A stretch of DNA of 64,000 nucleotides from Galerina marginata (GCA_023014335.1 JAECYW010000002.1:992001-1056000), one strand, 5' to 3'. Counted from the first letter of the stretch, positions 46,099 through 58,508 are shown. A program made the numbers and translations. Notes: a model not told the origin generated them from the letters alone.

Positions 46099-47242
46099 CG
46101 TGATGTTCGTTGCAGAGAGTTCTGTCTAATGCTGAGCCGTAAAATCTTGATGCCAGTGAGGATTTAGATGCAAATGTATAGCATTGATTCTGTTGGCGTC
46201 AGGTTAGGTATTTTGACCAAGTGGTAACAAATTCCGTCGAACGCACTCAACAGACCGAAAGGGGGATAAGAATAGTTCAACCGTCGCTGTCGTGATCGTG
46301 AAACCTGAAAATAAAGAGTATTTTGCAGGTAGCCTGAGGTCGTCCAAGCTGTAGTACGCCGCCCCCCAGAACGTCCTCAGGTTTTCGTCAAAAGTATCGG
46401 GCAGGAACAAGTGAATTTCATGATGGAAGGAACGTTGAACGGCGGCGGGCAGGGGTGGGAATTTATCCGAAAGGGGAAATTAGCGCCAAATAACTATTGA
46501 TTCTGAATTCATGAACAAGAGCATCCACCATATACTACATTTTAATCGCGCACAAGAGTCCTCTACTTTCGTTATGCAAGAGGATGCATATTTCCAATTT
46601 TTTTCATTCGAGTCTTTGACAGAAAATTTCAAGTTGAAATCAGTCCGGATTGTTAAACGTTTTGACATGGCTTCGATCATCATGATCAATTACCGCGTCC
46701 TACCCGTTAAACTAGAATGAAGTAGCGCTGAAACGATCAACTTACAGCCACGTCGGTGTGGTCGCTAAAGTACTGCTAAACTGCCTTCGCTACGGCTGTC
46801 ATGCAGAGACCACAAAGTGTCAAGCTATCTATGCAACCAGTCAACGGTATTTTTGTTTTGTCTGATTAAGCTCAAGTTCAAGGTGTCGAGACGAAATCCT
46901 CGGCCATCTCTCGATAATTTTTTTCTTTTGTGAAGCAGTGTTTGCAACCTAAGCAGCCGGGGAGATTCACTTTTAACAATAAATGGGACAGTGACAGAGA
47001 AGACAGAGCGAGGGATTGTTGGGGTGCCAAACACCGTGGATAGTTGAACAAAGGCCGGGTGGCGCAAGACCAAAGTTGGTTCTGGACCGAGGACTCTTCC
47101 TTTGCGCGTTCTTCACCTTTTCTCCCATTGTTTCTGTCTTTTCTTCTTCTATTCTTTTCCGTTCACGACCAATTTCTCTTTTATTCACGACATCCTCGTC
47201 TTCGTCCTCAGAACACGAACCTCTACGAACTCTTTTTTCCCA
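46099..47242. other. Divergent promoter region of the disordered-protein and first bHLH genes
   Basis: About 1.1 kb. The 140 bases before the bHLH ATG are strongly pyrimidine-rich (47095-47240), typical of a fungal leader. Frames of 60-136 codons here lie on both strands and show no domain. Confidence 0.4.
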
Positions 47243-48323
47243 ATGGAACAGCACCCTATGAACGACGATAACGGCGCAATCAACCACCAGACTTCCTACA
47301 ATTTCTACTCTTCGGAGCAGGACCCTGCATACAGCATGGCCTACAGTCAGCCTCTTACTACGTACCCGCAAGCGTTGCAGCATACCACAGGAACGCGTAG
47401 TATGTTCTCACTTTCGCCTTCAACACCGCAGGGCTGTTGATCTGATAATCGCTTCTTCTGCGTTTTAGACCAGATGGTGCCGGATTTGCACCAGTCTTAC
47501 CATCCCCTCAATACGCTGGGATTGCAGCAACATCAATATCAGGCAGGCGTGTTTGCAACATCACCGCCTCATGGTTCCCTGCCGTTGTCTAACTCACCTC
47601 CACCCCCTTCTCCAGAGATGTATGACCCCTTGTCTCCTCCCTTGTCCGGATCAGACACATCGGGAGACGGACTATACCACCATTCAAACAGCAGCGGTGC
47701 AAATTCTCCTTCACCTTCCCGAGCTCACAGCCTGGTTCATCGCTCCAATCGATACAACCCTACCCCATCACCAACTAGTTCGTCCTCACGCAGACGAAGC
47801 CGCTCTCAAGATTCAGACGACGACGACATGGGTGTTGCATACGTAGAAAATCTCGCCAATTCGCGCAAAGAGGCAACTCGCAGGCAAAGGATAGAGGCGG
47901 AACAGCGACGACGCGATGAACTTCGCGACGGTTATGCCAAGCTCAAGGATGCTCTTCCCGTTTCAAATCAAAAGAGCAGCAAAGTTTCTTTGTTGGAACG
48001 AGGTAAGAAATTTGCCCTTTTAAGCACCCGTTTCTAGCTCATATGTCCTTCCAGCTACGAACCACATCATAGCATTGGAGAAGGAGAACAAGGAGCTTCA
48101 ACAACGCATCACCTTCATGGAGCAAGAATCACAGAGGCTTCGAGCCCTCAACGAGAAAATCTCCCTCAGCACTGAAGGAACACCTTCTCCCGAGAACAAT
48201 ATGGGCAGACCGATTTCACCTCCACCAGATGCTGCTCCTACCGGCCATTCACTGGTCCCGGTCAGAGGTCAGCAGCCACCTTCAGAGCACTCAAGCCCAT
48301 CTGCATCTGAAGAAGGTCATTGA
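47243..48323 (+). CDS. bHLH transcription factor (first of two)
   Basis: Three exons. The start MEQHPMNDDNGAINHQTSYN follows a T/C-rich leader. The first two thirds are Ser/Pro/His-rich and unstructured, then an acidic stretch (RSQDSDDDDMGVAYVENL). The bHLH covers about 47865-48090. The basic region, RRQRIEAEQRRRDELRDGY, contains the E-box-contacting Glu and Arg. Helix 1 is YAKLKDALPVSNQKSSKVSL, then LLER, an intron, and helix 2 ATNHIIALEKENKELQQRI, extending into a leucine-zipper-like coil. The tail is Pro/Ser-rich. Nuclear E-box-type regulator by family; target genes unknown. It closely resembles the gene at 54050-55091, including the intron site. Confidence 0.92.
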
Positions 48324-51300
48324 CCCGCTGGCACCCTTTCCACACCCATACAGTCTTCTCACATCGTCGTCGGCACCATTGCTTTCACTTTTTTCCGTTT
48401 CTTAATCACTTTACTTTCTTATTTCTGCGGCATTTCACTCGGAGGAATGGTTATATATTTTTTACCACGTACAGCCTAACGAGGTCGAGAGTGGAATGGA
48501 CATCCAACGCCGTGCTGTTGACGCTACCGTTCCTTGCCTCGCTCCCAACTCTTTGTGGAAGAAAGCTGCGACTCGACGTCGTTTACTGCTGTGCAGGGAC
48601 ACAATGACTACAACATGCTTCATCTTGGTCACATGCAATCTCGTCGATCGATGATCGTCCAATCGTCCAAGTCTGTGGCACCTGCTGCTTCCCTTGAAGG
48701 AAAAACTATCAATTCCTGGCGAATACAAAATTACATTATATTTCCGGCCTCCAGCTTTTCCGGACCACGTTTGCCACCATTTTTGCACCTACCTCAAGCC
48801 GCGTCTTTTTTTGATATCTTGGTCAATCTATATCCGTTCTACTTTGCTGCTGAACGACAAGTAGGAAGATAAGAAATCGGCCGACTTTGTGACTCTTCAC
48901 AATGAAGTTTCAATGTTTTCAAGATGCGATAATGCAACGAACTACCTAGATGAAAATCCGCTACGACAACTCATGATTCTTGACGAACGAGAGAAAAAAC
49001 CGAAATGTATGCTTGTGAAGGCTGGGAGTGCTCATCCTCGCTCAGTGATGATTTATCGCCCATTGACTTTATGCAGTCGGGCAGAACTAGCTAGAACTGT
49101 TCCGTCTTCTGAGCCGCCAACCGACAGAGAAGCACACGAGTTTCTTGATGGAATTCCATTTGCGAAGCTGCTCGACGAGGGCGATGGAAGAAGATGCTGG
49201 ATACACAGGAATGTTTTACGTTACGGTCTACCGATTGCTTTGCTGCCTCCTCGAGTTGGACTGCCCAGATATTCTGTACCCAGCCTAGACGCATAATTTG
49301 ATATCTTTTCAGAAGATTGGATCTCTACCGTATCAAAGCTTCGACCTCGAGCCTGGGTGTCGCTGATTGCACGGATGGAAAAAAGGTAGAAAGTCCACCT
49401 CTCGGTATATAACTGTTCCTATCTTGATCCATCTTCCCAAGGACCATGTCTTACCTTTTTGAAGTTTATTGACATATGTGAACGTGAGGTCCTGGCGCTG
49501 ATCTTCGAACGAAGTTCACGCAGAACATATGCACTACACATCTCGAGAGTCAAGACATACCGTGCGCGTTTATAATCGATGGATTGAAGAGTCGAACAGG
49601 TCACCAACACGTGTATAACGCGTTCTCCCTCGTCGCTATTAGCATTCGCTTTTGTTTCAGATCCTCGAGCTCGAGCTTTGACTTCGAAATCTGAGTCAGA
49701 CGCATTGCCTTCCGGGAAACAACTCGCTTCACCCCAGATTGTGTCTTTGCTCTCATGAAACACATGTATTTGCCGGAAAGTTATTAACATCGTGTCCCGC
49801 CTCGCTGACTGCGCGCCTCGTGTCTGTGGCGGCCATCAGCTCCCAAATGTATTATTCCTCTTTCCTATGTCGACCTTTGTCCCATTCAACCTTGATTATG
49901 GCTTGAACTCTTGTGTACATTCATCCTCAATAAGCACAGGCTGTTCCACCCCACCTATTTATTATAGGGAACTTTTTTCAGGCAAGAAGCGCTTCATTTC
50001 GGGTACACTCTGATAACAACTCTGCAAGTGATTTCTGATTTCAGCGAAACGAGTTCAACGGTCCACACAAATCACCTTCTTAACCGAGGAGATTCTAGTG
50101 CAAATATCAAACATCCTATTGAATATGTACTGGAGAGATCTGCTTAAAAGGATATGTTTTCAGATCCTCATTGGCACAGTTGTGCCAAATCCTCGGTTTA
50201 TCATCAACTCGCCGAAGTGTACGCCCGATACCCTTGGTCCTAGTAATCATTCATTATTGACGGCTTGGTGTCGTTGTCTAATATCATATCGATTTAATTT
50301 TGACCAACCTAGGTCGGTGACAGCAGTCGGAATCCACTGACCGACAGACAACCAAACGGAGAGATTGAGATAACCTCCGTCCACCGCAAATATCTCGAAA
50401 AATCTGCAATTGTTCATCGAGGCAAATGAAAACTCCTCGGTACCTTGCGAAACGTCGGCTTAATTAGTTATTTTGATCCCGCTTCGCAAAGTTCCCAGTC
50501 AGCGCGCTCGCACAAGTACGACGGAGGAAAATCTGATTACGCCGATGAATTTCCCGCACCGTCCGACCAAGTGCATGCGAATCTTTCGGGATCATAGACG
50601 AGTGACCCCCCTAAAGTAAAGTCATGCGGCCGCCCCCGACAACAGAGGAAACTGTAGACAGTAATATTAAGTACCTCGTAAGTGGACGCCACAGATGTAT
50701 AGCCACCGCTATCGACCATCTCTGGCTTGGACGTTTGAGTTTCGTGAATGGCTCATGACATTAAAAAGGCAAAGCATTCACCCCACTATCGGAGGATCGA
50801 CGTGTCCATGGAGAGTTTCTGCTAACCGATCCCTTTGAAAGCTACTCAGAAGATGTCATTCCAAGACTATAAACTAGGATTGCTACCCTGTCATCGGAGA
50901 AACAAAATCGGGGTCAACGGACACTGAGCCAAGGTGTTGGGCCGATAGTAGATCACTTGGCGAGGGCACGTTGCAAAACTTGATCTGCCAAAATAGATCC
51001 AAGCTATGCAACTTTCAGTGCATTTTGCAAACGCCGGTGCCATAGTCTAAGTCATGAATAGCGCTCAGTAGTGTCCAGACCAGGTTCATAGATAGGGCCC
51101 GTGATGAAAAGCGTAAATAGCGTATGCTATCTGAGTTTAGTGAGCCACGCTCTCGACCTGAACGGGAGCATGAATGCACGGCCCAGGTCCTTAGGAAACA
51201 AAATTTGCAGGGGTGGACGACGGAGAACCAGTAGTAACAGACAGGCATCTAGGAAGTCAAGAAGGTGGCAAGAGCTGTTCCTTTCCCATCCATCGATAAT

Positions 51301-52240
51301 AGGCGACTAAATGAAGCGAAAATATGACGATAATGGCTATCAGGATACTTCCACAGCTACGGTCCGAGTATGTTTCTGACTGGTCAGAATAGCCCTCCGT
51401 GTCATGACAAATGAATGACAAGGGAGGAGTAAGAGTATGGAGTATGACACTGAATGATACGTCAGTTTGCTATGAGAATCCTTGCGGCAGATTGAACATA
51501 CCAGTGTTTCGAGGTATTTCAAACGCGCATGCATTGAATTCAAGCTGAAATATTACAGCTACTGTGGATAGTATAGTGATTTGAATGACGAGTGATATGA
51601 GTGTGGGGATATTATTATCGCAAAAATAAGGTTATCGTGTATGGCCCACATATAGGCCGCAGCAAGGTGATTGGATGATGAAACCTAAGACAGGTGGTCC
51701 AGCATGTACTGGATATACTTTCTGTAGGACGAGAATGCGACTTGCAGAGAGCCTGAGCTTGAGACAGTTCAAGTAAATCCGGAAGGAATTGATGGTTTGG
51801 ACCTTCTCCATCCGAACTGCCTGGCAGTGGGATAGATATAGAAAGGTAGACCCGTAGTGTAGCACAAAACGAGGCCAGCTCAAAGTCAGAAGCGAGTTTC
51901 AGGTTCAGAGGGACATGCACGTCGATGAGAGAAAAGTCCTCAATTTTATTTTGCCAATGACGCGTGTGACGGTAAATCACATGACCCTCTGGCGTGGAGA
52001 AACCTGGAGAAACGAATCGTCACAGTGATATAGTGTCACGTCTGATCCCCTTCCTCCCACCACGCTTGGCACCGTCTGCAGCAGCAGCAGCCTCCAGGAC
52101 ACGATTGACGATTACTAACCCCACATATTCGGATACTTCGAAGGTCTACCAAGCAAGACGATCTTTTAATTAGCGCTTGATCTTCTCTGCGATACCTTTT
52201 CCGCCTCGACTTTAGTATCCAAGTCCCTTCTTTTCTCAAT
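48324..52240. other. Gene-poor stretch, 3.9 kb
   Basis: No supported gene. A 135-codon plus-strand frame at 48889-49296 (for example PTDREAHEFLDGIPFAKLLD) is the best candidate but has no family resemblance. Minus-strand frames at 49790-49419 (123 codons) and 51980-51615 (121 codons) are similar in quality. Composition is ordinary and there are no terminal repeats. It may hold distal regulatory DNA of the bHLH genes, decayed sequence, or a non-coding transcript. Confidence 0.35.
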
Positions 52241-53375
52241 ATGTGGTAAGACTTCTTTTGGGCCTCAAACTTCTGGAATGCACATTGAAGCTTTCCCTGT
52301 TTTCCTTCGTTGATCCAGGTGTGACAATTGCTTGCTCGTGTTCCCTCTTGTAAGCCCGTTCTTCTTTTCCTGTGGTCGGAGCAAGTGATGCTGATCCGTC
52401 CGTTTCGTCTGTGTTTTATAGAGGGTTGGTGCTATTGCCTGGGCCGTCCTGATAGCTGTAAGGGATTCATATTTCCTAAGTTCCGAATGCCTTATTGCTC
52501 GGATTATTCATGTTCGCCTTTCTTCTGCGCAGACATACAGTCTCGGTGGTGGCATTTTCCTGTTGATGAGGGGCCAATACATCTTCTTCACGTACCCGGA
52601 ATGGTGAGTAAAATTCTTTGCGACGTTCCGCGGCACCGTTGATGTTTTCATCTTGATGCTCATCGAACACGACTGTCAACAGGCAAATTTACGGGGGTAT
52701 CGGGCTAGGAGTCGGTATCGTAGCGATCTTAAACATGCTTGCTCTGTCCAACGTCAGTGTTTCTCCGTGAAAGTTTCTCCAGGAGCTCCAACGCTGATCG
52801 ATATTGGTATTCTCCTCTTGCAGCGGTCTTACCTTTGGATTCGAGTCTCCAAATTTGTCTGGCCTTTCATTATTGTGCTTTCTGCTGTCCGAGCGATCAT
52901 CATGATAGTTGAGCTCCAACGCGGGTGAGCATCAATTTATATTTATTCTCCACTCTTCTACCGATATTAAACTGCTATTTTACGTGATATCAGAAAGGAT
53001 AACATCACATGGGAGTGCAACAATGGGGGCCAGCTTTGGACCTCTTCGACTTCAACGACCACGTCAGATCCTGGAACAATTCCGAGTGGATTCTGCACCT
53101 TGGGATTTTCTAGTCTAAATACTGCATTCATAGTATCGCTTCTCGGGGACTTGGTCTGCCAGGTCAGTGATGGAGACCTTGTTGTCTCAGAAGGCAAGCT
53201 AATATGGGAAATGACACTTCCAGTTCTACATGTTCTTCTTGACATGGCGTTTCTCGAAGCGATTGGAACATTACTCGAATATGAAGGGTCCATTCCATGG
53301 AGGTGAGATGTGAAACCCATTACCCCAGAGCAGGGTCGGACTGACACTTGTTTTGCAGGATATTACAATGCATAG
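52241..53375 (+). CDS. Small tetraspan membrane protein of an Agaricomycete family
   Basis: Eight short exons; the first holds only ATGTG. The joined N-terminus is MWCDNCLLVFPL, followed by four hydrophobic segments: RVGAIAWAVLIATYSLGGGI, IYGGIGLGVGIVAILNMLAL, VWPFIIVLSAVRAIIMIVEL and LNTAFIVSLLGDLVCQFYMF. Between the third and fourth lies a luminal or outer loop with Cys, Trp and Thr (NITWECNNGGQLWTSSTST, ending in a second Cys). The C-terminus is short and cytosolic-looking (HYSNMKGPFHGGYYNA). I recall similar MWCDNC-type proteins only from mushrooms, and their function is unknown. All eight exons join with good borders, so the model is reliable even though a plain ORF scan would not reveal it. 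Confidence 0.88.
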
Positions 53376-54049
53376 GACATTGGACTGATTTGGCTCCCCA
53401 CGGACATTGTTCTATCTCTTTTTTATTATCTATCTGTTCTGGACTAACGTTTACGACCCCATTTTACGACGCTTACGACACGATTAATGACGCCTCTGTA
53501 CACTGGATGACTATGAGAACCTTGTTCCCTATACAAAAGACTATTCTGAGAGAGCCGAATGAACGGAGTGTGGGTAAGATTGGTTGGTCCATAAGGACAA
53601 CGTCTGCGCAGTGTGATCGGACCAAAAAGCAGAGAAAGGTCTAATTGGGGTGATTAAAACAACGTTCACGGAGGGGGTCCTGTGACGAGGCACAGAGAAA
53701 TCTCGCCCCGAAAACCGGCTCTGCTCGCTCTATCGCCTATCAAGATCCGAGTCCCCGAATCGCTATCGGCCTCTCTGGGGGGCGAGTGTGGGCAGTGGGC
53801 GAATTTGCTGTGGCGTTCAGTAGCGCCTCGTGTCTGCTCATCTCCGTCTCTTCTTTCTGGCTTCCTATATAGTCTGCTCTGCTCTTTCCCAGTCCCCATT
53901 CCTACTTTCTCTTCCCCCTCCCGCCCCCGCCCCGACCCGTTTCTGATCTTTGCAGTCCCCATCTCCAGGTACATTCCTTGTTTTCTCTCTGCCCTTTGTA
54001 CTTATTTCCTTATAGGCCCCTTCTTTCTTCGTTTGCGCTCACCTCAGCA
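53376..54049. other. Leader and promoter of the second bHLH gene
   Basis: Pyrimidine-rich from 53860 to 54049. A likely intron in the leader has donor gtacatt near 53972 and acceptor ttatag near 54016. An upstream in-frame ATG at 53978 would lie inside that intron, so I prefer 54050 as start. Confidence 0.4.
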
Positions 54050-55091
54050 ATGTCGACCGCTTCTTCCCAGATGCTCTCCATGGACTTTGACCACAAATCG
54101 TCTTTCCCAGAGTCCTCCTTTGACTCGTCTTTCAACTACATGGACAGCGGTCTCGACTATTTCCAGTACCCCCCCTCGTCTCCCAATCTCGGTGTCTCCG
54201 TCGGTCGTGAGTTCGATTCCGCCGGCGCCGAGTTTTCCCATCTGATCACCTCTGTCGTCCTAGTCCCCCAGACCGGCGCCCCCATGGACTTCACTTCCAT
54301 GAACCCCATGGCCGAATACACCTACTCGTCGTCTTTCAGCGCTCCCTCGCCCCCACGCTCCTACTCTCCTTCAGAGGGTGGCAGCGTCGCCCCCCAGACC
54401 CTCGCCTACAGCGAGCTCTCATTCCGATGGCATGCCCTCCGGCCGCATCAGCCGAGGCAGCGGCTCCCATTCGCCGCCCGCCGTCCCGTACGCTGCGACC
54501 ATCCCCCGCTCGCACCGCTTCAATCCCATCGCTGTGCCCGCCAACAGGTCCAGCCGTGCAGCCACACACAAGCGTACAAGGTCAACGAGGAGCAACGACG
54601 ATTCCGATGACGACGATGACGAGGAATTCAAACCTGGATCCATTGCTGGTAGCAACGACTCTTCTGCCCCTCGTGACTCGTAAGCGTCTAACTGTTTTCA
54701 TACCTAACACAATATCTAACCACCATGCTTCAGGCGCCGCGAAACTGTTCGCAAGCAGCGCATCGAGTCCGAGCAGCGCAGACGCGACGAGCTCAGGGAA
54801 GGGTATGCCCGCCTCAAGGAAACCCTCCCCGCGTCGAACCAGAAGGCTAGCAAAGTCTCTCTGCTTGATCGTGGTATGTTGTCTTCTCAGCTGTCGCCTA
54901 TTTTATTCGGCTAAATATCCGTCATCTTAGCAACTAGCCACATCAAGTACCTCGAGGCTGTCAAGGACCAACTGGAGGTCCGACTCAAGGGTGCCGATCA
55001 TGAAGTCCACCGACTCCGCACCGTCAACGAGGCGTTGATGCTGAACCGTGCTGGTGCAGCTCCCCTCGCCCCGACGACGTTCAACAACTGA
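54050..55091 (+). CDS. bHLH transcription factor (second, frame broken once)
   Basis: It starts MSTASSQMLSMDFDHKSSFP. A first intron probably runs from gtgagttcg (near 54210) to cctag (near 54262), giving VSVG joined to LPQTGAPMDFTSMNP. An acidic patch (RSNDDSDDDDDEEFKPGS) precedes the bHLH: RKQRIESEQRRRDELREGYA, then RLKETLPASNQKASKVSLLD, an intron, and ATSHIKYLEAVKDQLEVRLK. The key Glu/Arg of the basic region is intact. The end is APTTFNN, stop TGA 55089-55091. The frame is interrupted at a run of six C (54390-54395). Removing one C lets the Ser/Pro-rich middle connect to the bHLH, so I treat it as a coding gene with a likely indel. Confidence 0.88.
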
Positions 55092-56409
55092 TTGCCCCCG
55101 CAATCATGAACCCGTCTGGCATAATTATCTCAAAAATTCTCGTGCTTAACGTCAGACGGTTGCGATACGAGTAATGATCCCCTCATCCTACACTGCATTT
55201 TGATTTATGACAACGGACTATCACGCATTCTATCTATCTCATCATCACGCATCATTGTTTTTTTACGCATCCATTCCCCCCATGACGTCGGTCTAACACT
55301 ATTTAGGAACCCCTGCTTATAGGCTTGTGTCTCGACGACACATACTTCCATGCTCCGCGCAACCTCTCCGCGTCTGCTCGCCCCCCTCTCTTGCAGCCGT
55401 GCTGCACACTCCAGTCTCCTGCGGGTTTTTGGTGTTCTGGGTTGGCCTGTGGTCTTCCCTGAGCTGCCTAGAATCTGTGGACAAGACGAAGTGGAGGTTA
55501 CAATCGGCGAAACCCGACGACGACGATGGGAATCCAGGACATTGGTTGATGCATGGCATGGGCACGACACCCACACAAGACCCAGAGCAGAGCTTGAGGC
55601 GTAATATCTCCCCGCTCTCAACGAGCGTTGCGCGAGTGCATGCTTCGCCTGTCTCTGTGGCGCTATCTTGTACTCCATCTTTTTTTCAAACCCGTCGACT
55701 AGCCCGCCATCGCAATCCCATCCTTCTCTACCCCATCCGCTCTCTTGCTTGAGGCGACGACCACTTCATTGTGGTTCCGTGCCTCGCATATGTGGCCGAC
55801 ACACCGGCATCGTTATCCTTCGCCCGATATTTTCCTCGAGAATCAGCAGACCATCACGACATGGAACTCAATTATTGGCCTTGACCGAAGCATACCCCCC
55901 TCCTGCTCAGTCTACGACCCTCGCCGTCGCTGTATTTTCACTCGTGCATCTTTATATTGAATTATCTGTACCATCGCCTCTTCCATCCTACCTACCATCA
56001 CAACCTCCGCCTCCCCTTCCCCCTTCCACCAACGTCTTGGGTGACTGATCAACACTCACGATCGCGGTTCTCTTCCCCTCCACCATCCATCTCTATTTCC
56101 GTGCTCCTTTACTTCCAGTTCCGCGCGCCTCTTTCTCGTTATCCGATTGATCTTCCTCTCTTCCCTGACCGCACTACCTCGGCATGCCGCTTGCACATGG
56201 AGCGCATGCTGTCGGCCCCTGCGTACAAACCGGCTGCGCTCGGGAACGCATCTGGATAAGGTGCGGCGAGGGGCCGAATATTTGATGACGAAACGGATCT
56301 TTATATTGCCTCCCCCTCGGTTTTGGACCAGCCCCGGAGAACCCCTTCAATGTCACCACCTTCACCCGCCCTGTTTCGTTGCCGACAAACGCTTCTGTTC
56401 GATCCTACG
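55092..56409. other. Intergenic stretch, bHLH 3' end to putative secreted protein
   Basis: About 1.3 kb. Pyrimidine-rich toward the right. Overlapping frames of 60-157 codons on both strands (55205-56048) show no domain and no matching splice partners. Nothing else supported. Confidence 0.35.
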
Positions 56410-57004
56410 ATGCGGTTCAGGATTCTCCATGACGCCTTACTTTTCGCCTTGGTCGTTGCCGCCGCGCCTATAGCTTACGGCCAGTCCGTTAGCTCGCGAA
56501 GCACGATCATGCCGCTGAATGGGGCCTCTCTTGGTTAGTACTGCAGTCATCCGAACGTCGACAGCTTGCACCGACGGCGACACCGCCGATCTGACAGGGA
56601 CTGTGGGGACCCAGGGCCCAACCTCCTCTCGCTGAAGAGCTTGACGCTTTTCCTACACTCCCCGTCCAGATGCTCGCCGCTCCGCTAGCTCGGATTTGTT
56701 GGCGCTTATGGGCCGGGTCAGTTGTAGTTGTTCTTCCACGACTTTAGGTAACGGCTTGACCGGGAATATCTGTTTTATGATTCGAATCTTATGCCCTTTT
56801 ACGTTACCATGCTCATTATCCACTTTACGAGCCCCCTTACTAGTAGTAGTGCTACGCCATTATGTTCGTCGGACTCGCCACTGTTCCTTCATGTGCTTGC
56901 GCGTGTTCTGGCAGTCGGTCGCTCACCATTCCTACGTACATCCTATCTCACGTCCACGCCCATCCCCTCAATCTGAGATTGTCTTCTACATAGTTACGCT
57001 GTAG
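56410..57004 (+). CDS. Possible small secreted protein (weak model)
   Basis: MRFRILHDALLFALVVAAAP IAYGQ has the n-, h- and c-regions of a signal peptide with a plausible cleavage after AYG. The exon ends at SLG with a gt donor near 56534. A possible second exon (after the acceptor near 56669) would continue DARRSASSDLLALMGRV and stop near 57004, but that part has no recognisable feature and an irregular composition. The signal peptide is the only real evidence, so the rest of the model may be wrong. It would be an effector-like or wall-associated small protein if real. Confidence 0.33.
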
Positions 57005-57250
57005 TACGATTTCTGTGTGATCTTACGACGCAATGAAACCACCTTAACCTCCATCTCGAAACTGAAAGTGAAATGGTTCGGTGCCGCAGTATTGAGTGTT
57101 TTCTTTAACAAAATGATTCATAGGCCGCTTACGCTCAGTGTTGGTCTTCGGGGCCTGGATCTGACTCGTCATCGATGTTGAGAGCTTAAGAGGTCATTAC
57201 TCATTTCAAATCCCCCCATCAGTTGCCCCGTTTTCTAGTATCACACCAAG
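57005..57250. other. Upstream region of tubulin cofactor A
   Basis: About 250 bp; the TBCA promoter and leader. The ATG at 57251 lies in the context ACCAAGATGAGC, a good start environment. Confidence 0.4.
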
Positions 57251-57746
57251 ATGAGCGATATACCTGCTGTTAAGAGACAGCTCAAGATCAAGTCCGGCGT
57301 AGTACAAAGGTGAGTCGTCCGAAGCAACTACCTCGAACGCTGATAAGATCGCGATTACAGACTAGCAAAAGAAACCAAACTTTATCGCAAGGAGACTGGT
57401 CAGCTCGAAACCAAGCTGGAGAAACTCGTCGCCGACGCCGCCGATGAATGGGATGTTAAGAATGCTGTAAGTCGCCTAAGGATCTATCTTCATTGGTCAC
57501 CCAGTAATACTCTGCGAACAATAGAGGAAGATGGTCGACGAGTCAAATAAAATGATCCTCGACTGCACTACGCGTTTAGGGAAAGCTGTAGAGGACCTCC
57601 AGGCTCTCATTGTGCGTCATACCTTGCTGCAGTACTGCCTCGTATTGAATGTTTTCCTTCAGAAGTCAGCGAAGGAAGAAACAGGGTTGGCGGCAACAGA
57701 CGAGGACCTCGTCAAAGCAGAACAGACCATTCAAGAGACTGCCTGA
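57251..57746 (+). CDS. TBCA: Tubulin-binding cofactor A
   Basis: A chaperone that captures beta-tubulin after the chaperonin step (yeast Rbl2). Four exons join to about 110 residues: MSDIPAVKRQLKIKSGVVQR, then LAKETKLYRKETGQLETKLE, KLVADAADEWDVKNARKMVD, ESNKMILDCTTRLGKAVEDL and QALIKSAKEETGLAATDEDL. The pattern of a long three-helix bundle with a KIKTGVVKRLxKE-like start is that of TBCA, and the length is as usual. The gene ends (TGA 57744-57746) 123 bp from the end of the convergent MED11 gene. Confidence 0.93.
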
Positions 57747-57869
57747 AGAATCTGACTCGCTGACTGAGCTCACCGTGTCGGGGGAATCATGAACACCGAT
57801 AAAGACCTTTACACTGCATTCCCTGTTGGATTTACATAAATTATCAAAGACGAACGTCGTTGATCCGTA

Positions 57870-58508
57870 CTATTCCTCCATTTTTAATTCTTCATTATGG
57901 GCAGTATTATCCCGAGCCTCTTTATCCGAGTGAGAGCGTCCTAAAATTCCTTTCCATGCATCGCGTTCGACCCTTTCTTCTTGGAGTCCCCGATTTCTCC
58001 TCGACGAGCTGCCGTCGGAAGGTAGCCCCACCCCAAGTGAAGGTGGTATGAAACCAGGTTGAGGCGCGTTGATCGCGGACGGTGCGATGCGAGAATGCCT
58101 GATGTGAGCGAGTGAAGAGCGAATAGCTACTTGGATCGACTATTGACGAAGTAACCGTTAGCGAATCCTTACAAAAAGAGGAAGTAGACGAACATCAAGA
58201 CGCTCGAAATATTCGCTGACTTCAAGCACGAATTGCTCCGATCGCTCTTCGCCCTGAGGCAAATTATCATCGGGAGCGTCGGTCTGAGGCAACGTCAACA
58301 AAGAAATGGATGATGCAGCCAGTGCGAGCAGCCGCGTTATGTCCTAAAAACAACCAGAAATTCGTGAGATCGCAAATTTATTTCAAAGGTAATCAGCCAT
58401 TACCTTGTCCACTTCACCAAGAGCGTATATTTGTCTTGCTGTGCGACTTGTGGTCCAGATGGGATCTATCTCCAAGCCATCCGCCTCCGGTTCAGTGGCA
58501 GAAGCCAT
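57870..58508 (-). CDS. MED11: Mediator complex subunit 11
   Basis: MED11 belongs to the Mediator head module and helps recruit RNA polymerase II and TFIIH. Exons: MASATEPEADGLEIDPIWTT with RQIYALGEVDK (58508 on), DITRLLALAASSISLLTLPQ, ERSEQFVLEVSEYFERLD, then SIQVAIRSSLAHIRHSRIAP and a proline-rich stretch. The arrangement 'L..I.xDI..LL..AxxxI..L..' followed by 'F...V..YF..L..Iq..LR..i' is the MED11 signature. The tail (SDKEARDNTAHNEELKMEE) is charged and ends at TAG 57872-57870. The family is short and weakly conserved, so this is an inference from pattern rather than a strong match. Confidence 0.8.

Noticed and set aside
48889..49296. 135-codon plus-strand frame as a gene
   Set aside because: No family, no intron or promoter sign, and a long opposing frame on the other strand; noted only as a candidate.
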